Assembly: GCF_001567585.1 (NCBI RefSeq)
Contig: NZ_LRQV01000079.1
Coordinates: 1 to 32,785 of the forward strand
Direction: 5' to 3'
Origin: Micromonospora rosaria
GTDB lineage: Bacteria > Actinomycetota > Actinomycetes > Mycobacteriales > Micromonosporaceae
Length of the DNA: 32,785 bases
Shown: positions 31,901-32,785 of the stretch, piece after piece
Layout of the letters: each line of letters opens with the position of its first letter
Numbering within the stretch: the first letter of the stretch is position 1
Made by a program: the position numbers and the translations under genes
The notes under the pieces: model-generated
Told to the model about the DNA's origin: nothing
What the model saw: only the letters and a program-made list of their open reading frames with translations
Databases searched by the model: none

Positions 31901-32785
31901 ATGACGACACGGGGAGGACGCCGCCGGCCCGGCACCGTCCTGGCCGCACTGGGACTGCTCACGGTGCTGGTCGCGGGCGGGTGCAGCAGCGGCGGCGACG
32001 TGGAGACCGCGAGCGACTCGGGGGTCGCGCGGGACTCGGCCGGGGGTCGGCCGGGAGCCGGCGAGGCCCCGCAGCGGGGCCCGGCGGCGGCGCCCGCGCA
32101 GCCGGAGGGGGCCCCCGCCCAGCCGGGGCAGGGCGCGGCGGACCTGCGGGTGGAGCAGCGGTCCATCGTCTACACCGGAACGATGCGGGTCCGGGTGACC
32201 GACGTCGAGGCGGCGGCCCAGGAGGCCGCCACGGCGGCCACCTCGGCGGGGGGCTTCGTGGGGGGTGACGAGCGGCGCAGCGCCGGTGCCGGCGGGCGGG
32301 CCGAGCTGACCCTGCGGGTGCCGGCGGACCGCTTCGCCGGGGTCCTCGACCAGCTCGCCACGCTGGGCCGGCAGGAGTCCCGCAACATCTCCACCGAGGA
32401 CGTCACCGAGGAGGTGGTGGACCTCGACGCCCGGATCACCACCCAGCGGGCCCGGGTGGAGAGCGCCCGGCGGCTGCTGGCCCGCGCCGAGGACATCGGC
32501 GACCTGGTCACGGTGGAGCGGGAGCTGGCCAGCCGGGAGGCCGACCTCGCCGCGCTGGAGGCGAAGAAGCGCCGGCTGGCCGACCTGACCGCGCTCTCCA
32601 CCATCACGGTGACCCTGGTCGGCCCGGACGCGAGCACCGCCGACGAGGACCGGACCGGCTTCCTGGCCGGGTTGCAGGCCGGCTGGCGGGTCTTCGGCAC
32701 GTCGGTGACGGTGCTGCTGACCGTCCTGGGCGCGCTCCTGCCGTGGCTGCTGGTGATCGGCGTACCGGTGGGGGCGTTCGTCGCC
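31901..32785 (+). CDS. DUF4349 lipoprotein, truncated by the window end
   Basis: The frame is open from ATG 31901 to the last base (295 codons), so the 3' end is missing. Residues 1-28 form a lipoprotein signal peptide ending in the lipobox VAGGC. A Pro/Ala/Gln-rich spacer follows, then the DUF4349 domain from VEQRSIVYTGTMRVRV to STITVTL, including a coiled coil (EEVVDLDARITTQRARVESA ... LLARAEDIGD). A membrane helix begins near VTVLLTVLGALLPWLLV. DUF4349 proteins are membrane-anchored outer-face proteins of unknown function. GGAG lies six bases before the ATG. Confidence 0.9.
   Translation, partial: MTTRGGRRRPGTVLAALGLLTVLVAGGCSSGGDVETASDSGVARDSAGGRPGAGEAPQRGPAAAPAQPEGAPAQPGQGAADLRVEQRSIVYTGTMRVRVTDVEAAAQEAATAATSAGGFVGGDERRSAGAGGRAELTLRVPADRFAGVLDQLATLGRQESRNISTEDVTEEVVDLDARITTQRARVESARRLLARAEDIGDLVTVERELASREADLAALEAKKRRLADLTALSTITVTLVGPDASTADEDRTGFLAGLQAGWRVFGTSVTVLLTVLGALLPWLLVIGVPVGAFVA

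Overview
The window is very GC-rich, with strong G/C at third codon positions, GTG and TTG starts, and actinobacterial families throughout: SigE-family ECF sigma factor, mycosin, fused biotin carboxylase/BCCP with AccE, GuaB1, LpdA and an SCO6745-family protein. The intergenic palindromes built on AGGGGCCCCT suggest Micromonosporaceae, most likely Micromonospora. This is inferred from gene content, not from a marker gene. I see no rRNA, tRNA, CRISPR array, IS element or phage gene.

Layout. 1-2330: palindromic repeat, single-TM anti-sigma-like protein overlapping its ECF sigma factor, and an M50-like membrane protease. 2331-4455: secreted GH25 lysozyme, short GntR regulator divergent from a small CxxC protein, and a small membrane protein. 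4573-6648: PknB-like Ser/Thr kinase with an extracytoplasmic domain, divergent from accE. 7040-10076: three overlapping genes (ESX-like helical protein, WXG/PPE-like protein with a Pro/Gly-rich tail, mycosin) that look like an orphan type VII secretion cassette. 10087-15305: maf, an O-methyltransferase, a DrrAB-type ABC transporter on the opposite strand, and accA3. The accE/maf/accA3 grouping recalls the mycobacterial accD5-accE5-maf-...-accA3 locus, here interrupted by the secretion cassette and with no accD in the window.

15540-18661: LysG/ArgP regulator divergent from the LysE exporter, then guaB1. 18644-21062: DHA2-type drug exporter divergent from a MarR regulator. 21275-25574: a second MarR regulator co-transcribed with a heterodimeric ABC exporter. 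25893-28640: DedA protein, a DUF998-like membrane protein with no stop codon of its own, and lpdA. 28747-29202: gamma-glutamylcyclotransferase-like protein. 29401-31785: an operon of MBL-fold hydrolase, coiled-coil protein and SCO6745-family protein. 31901-32785: a DUF4349 lipoprotein cut by the window end.

The points most worth a second look are: the palindromic repeat family (four copies, all at gene 3' ends), one copy of which is translated into the tail of the MFS exporter; the orphan secretion cassette, crossed by an AT-richer tract that begins and ends inside genes; and a recurring leaderless arrangement (TANNNT 6-8 bases before the start codon), in two cases with the upstream stop codon serving as the first half of the -10 box.
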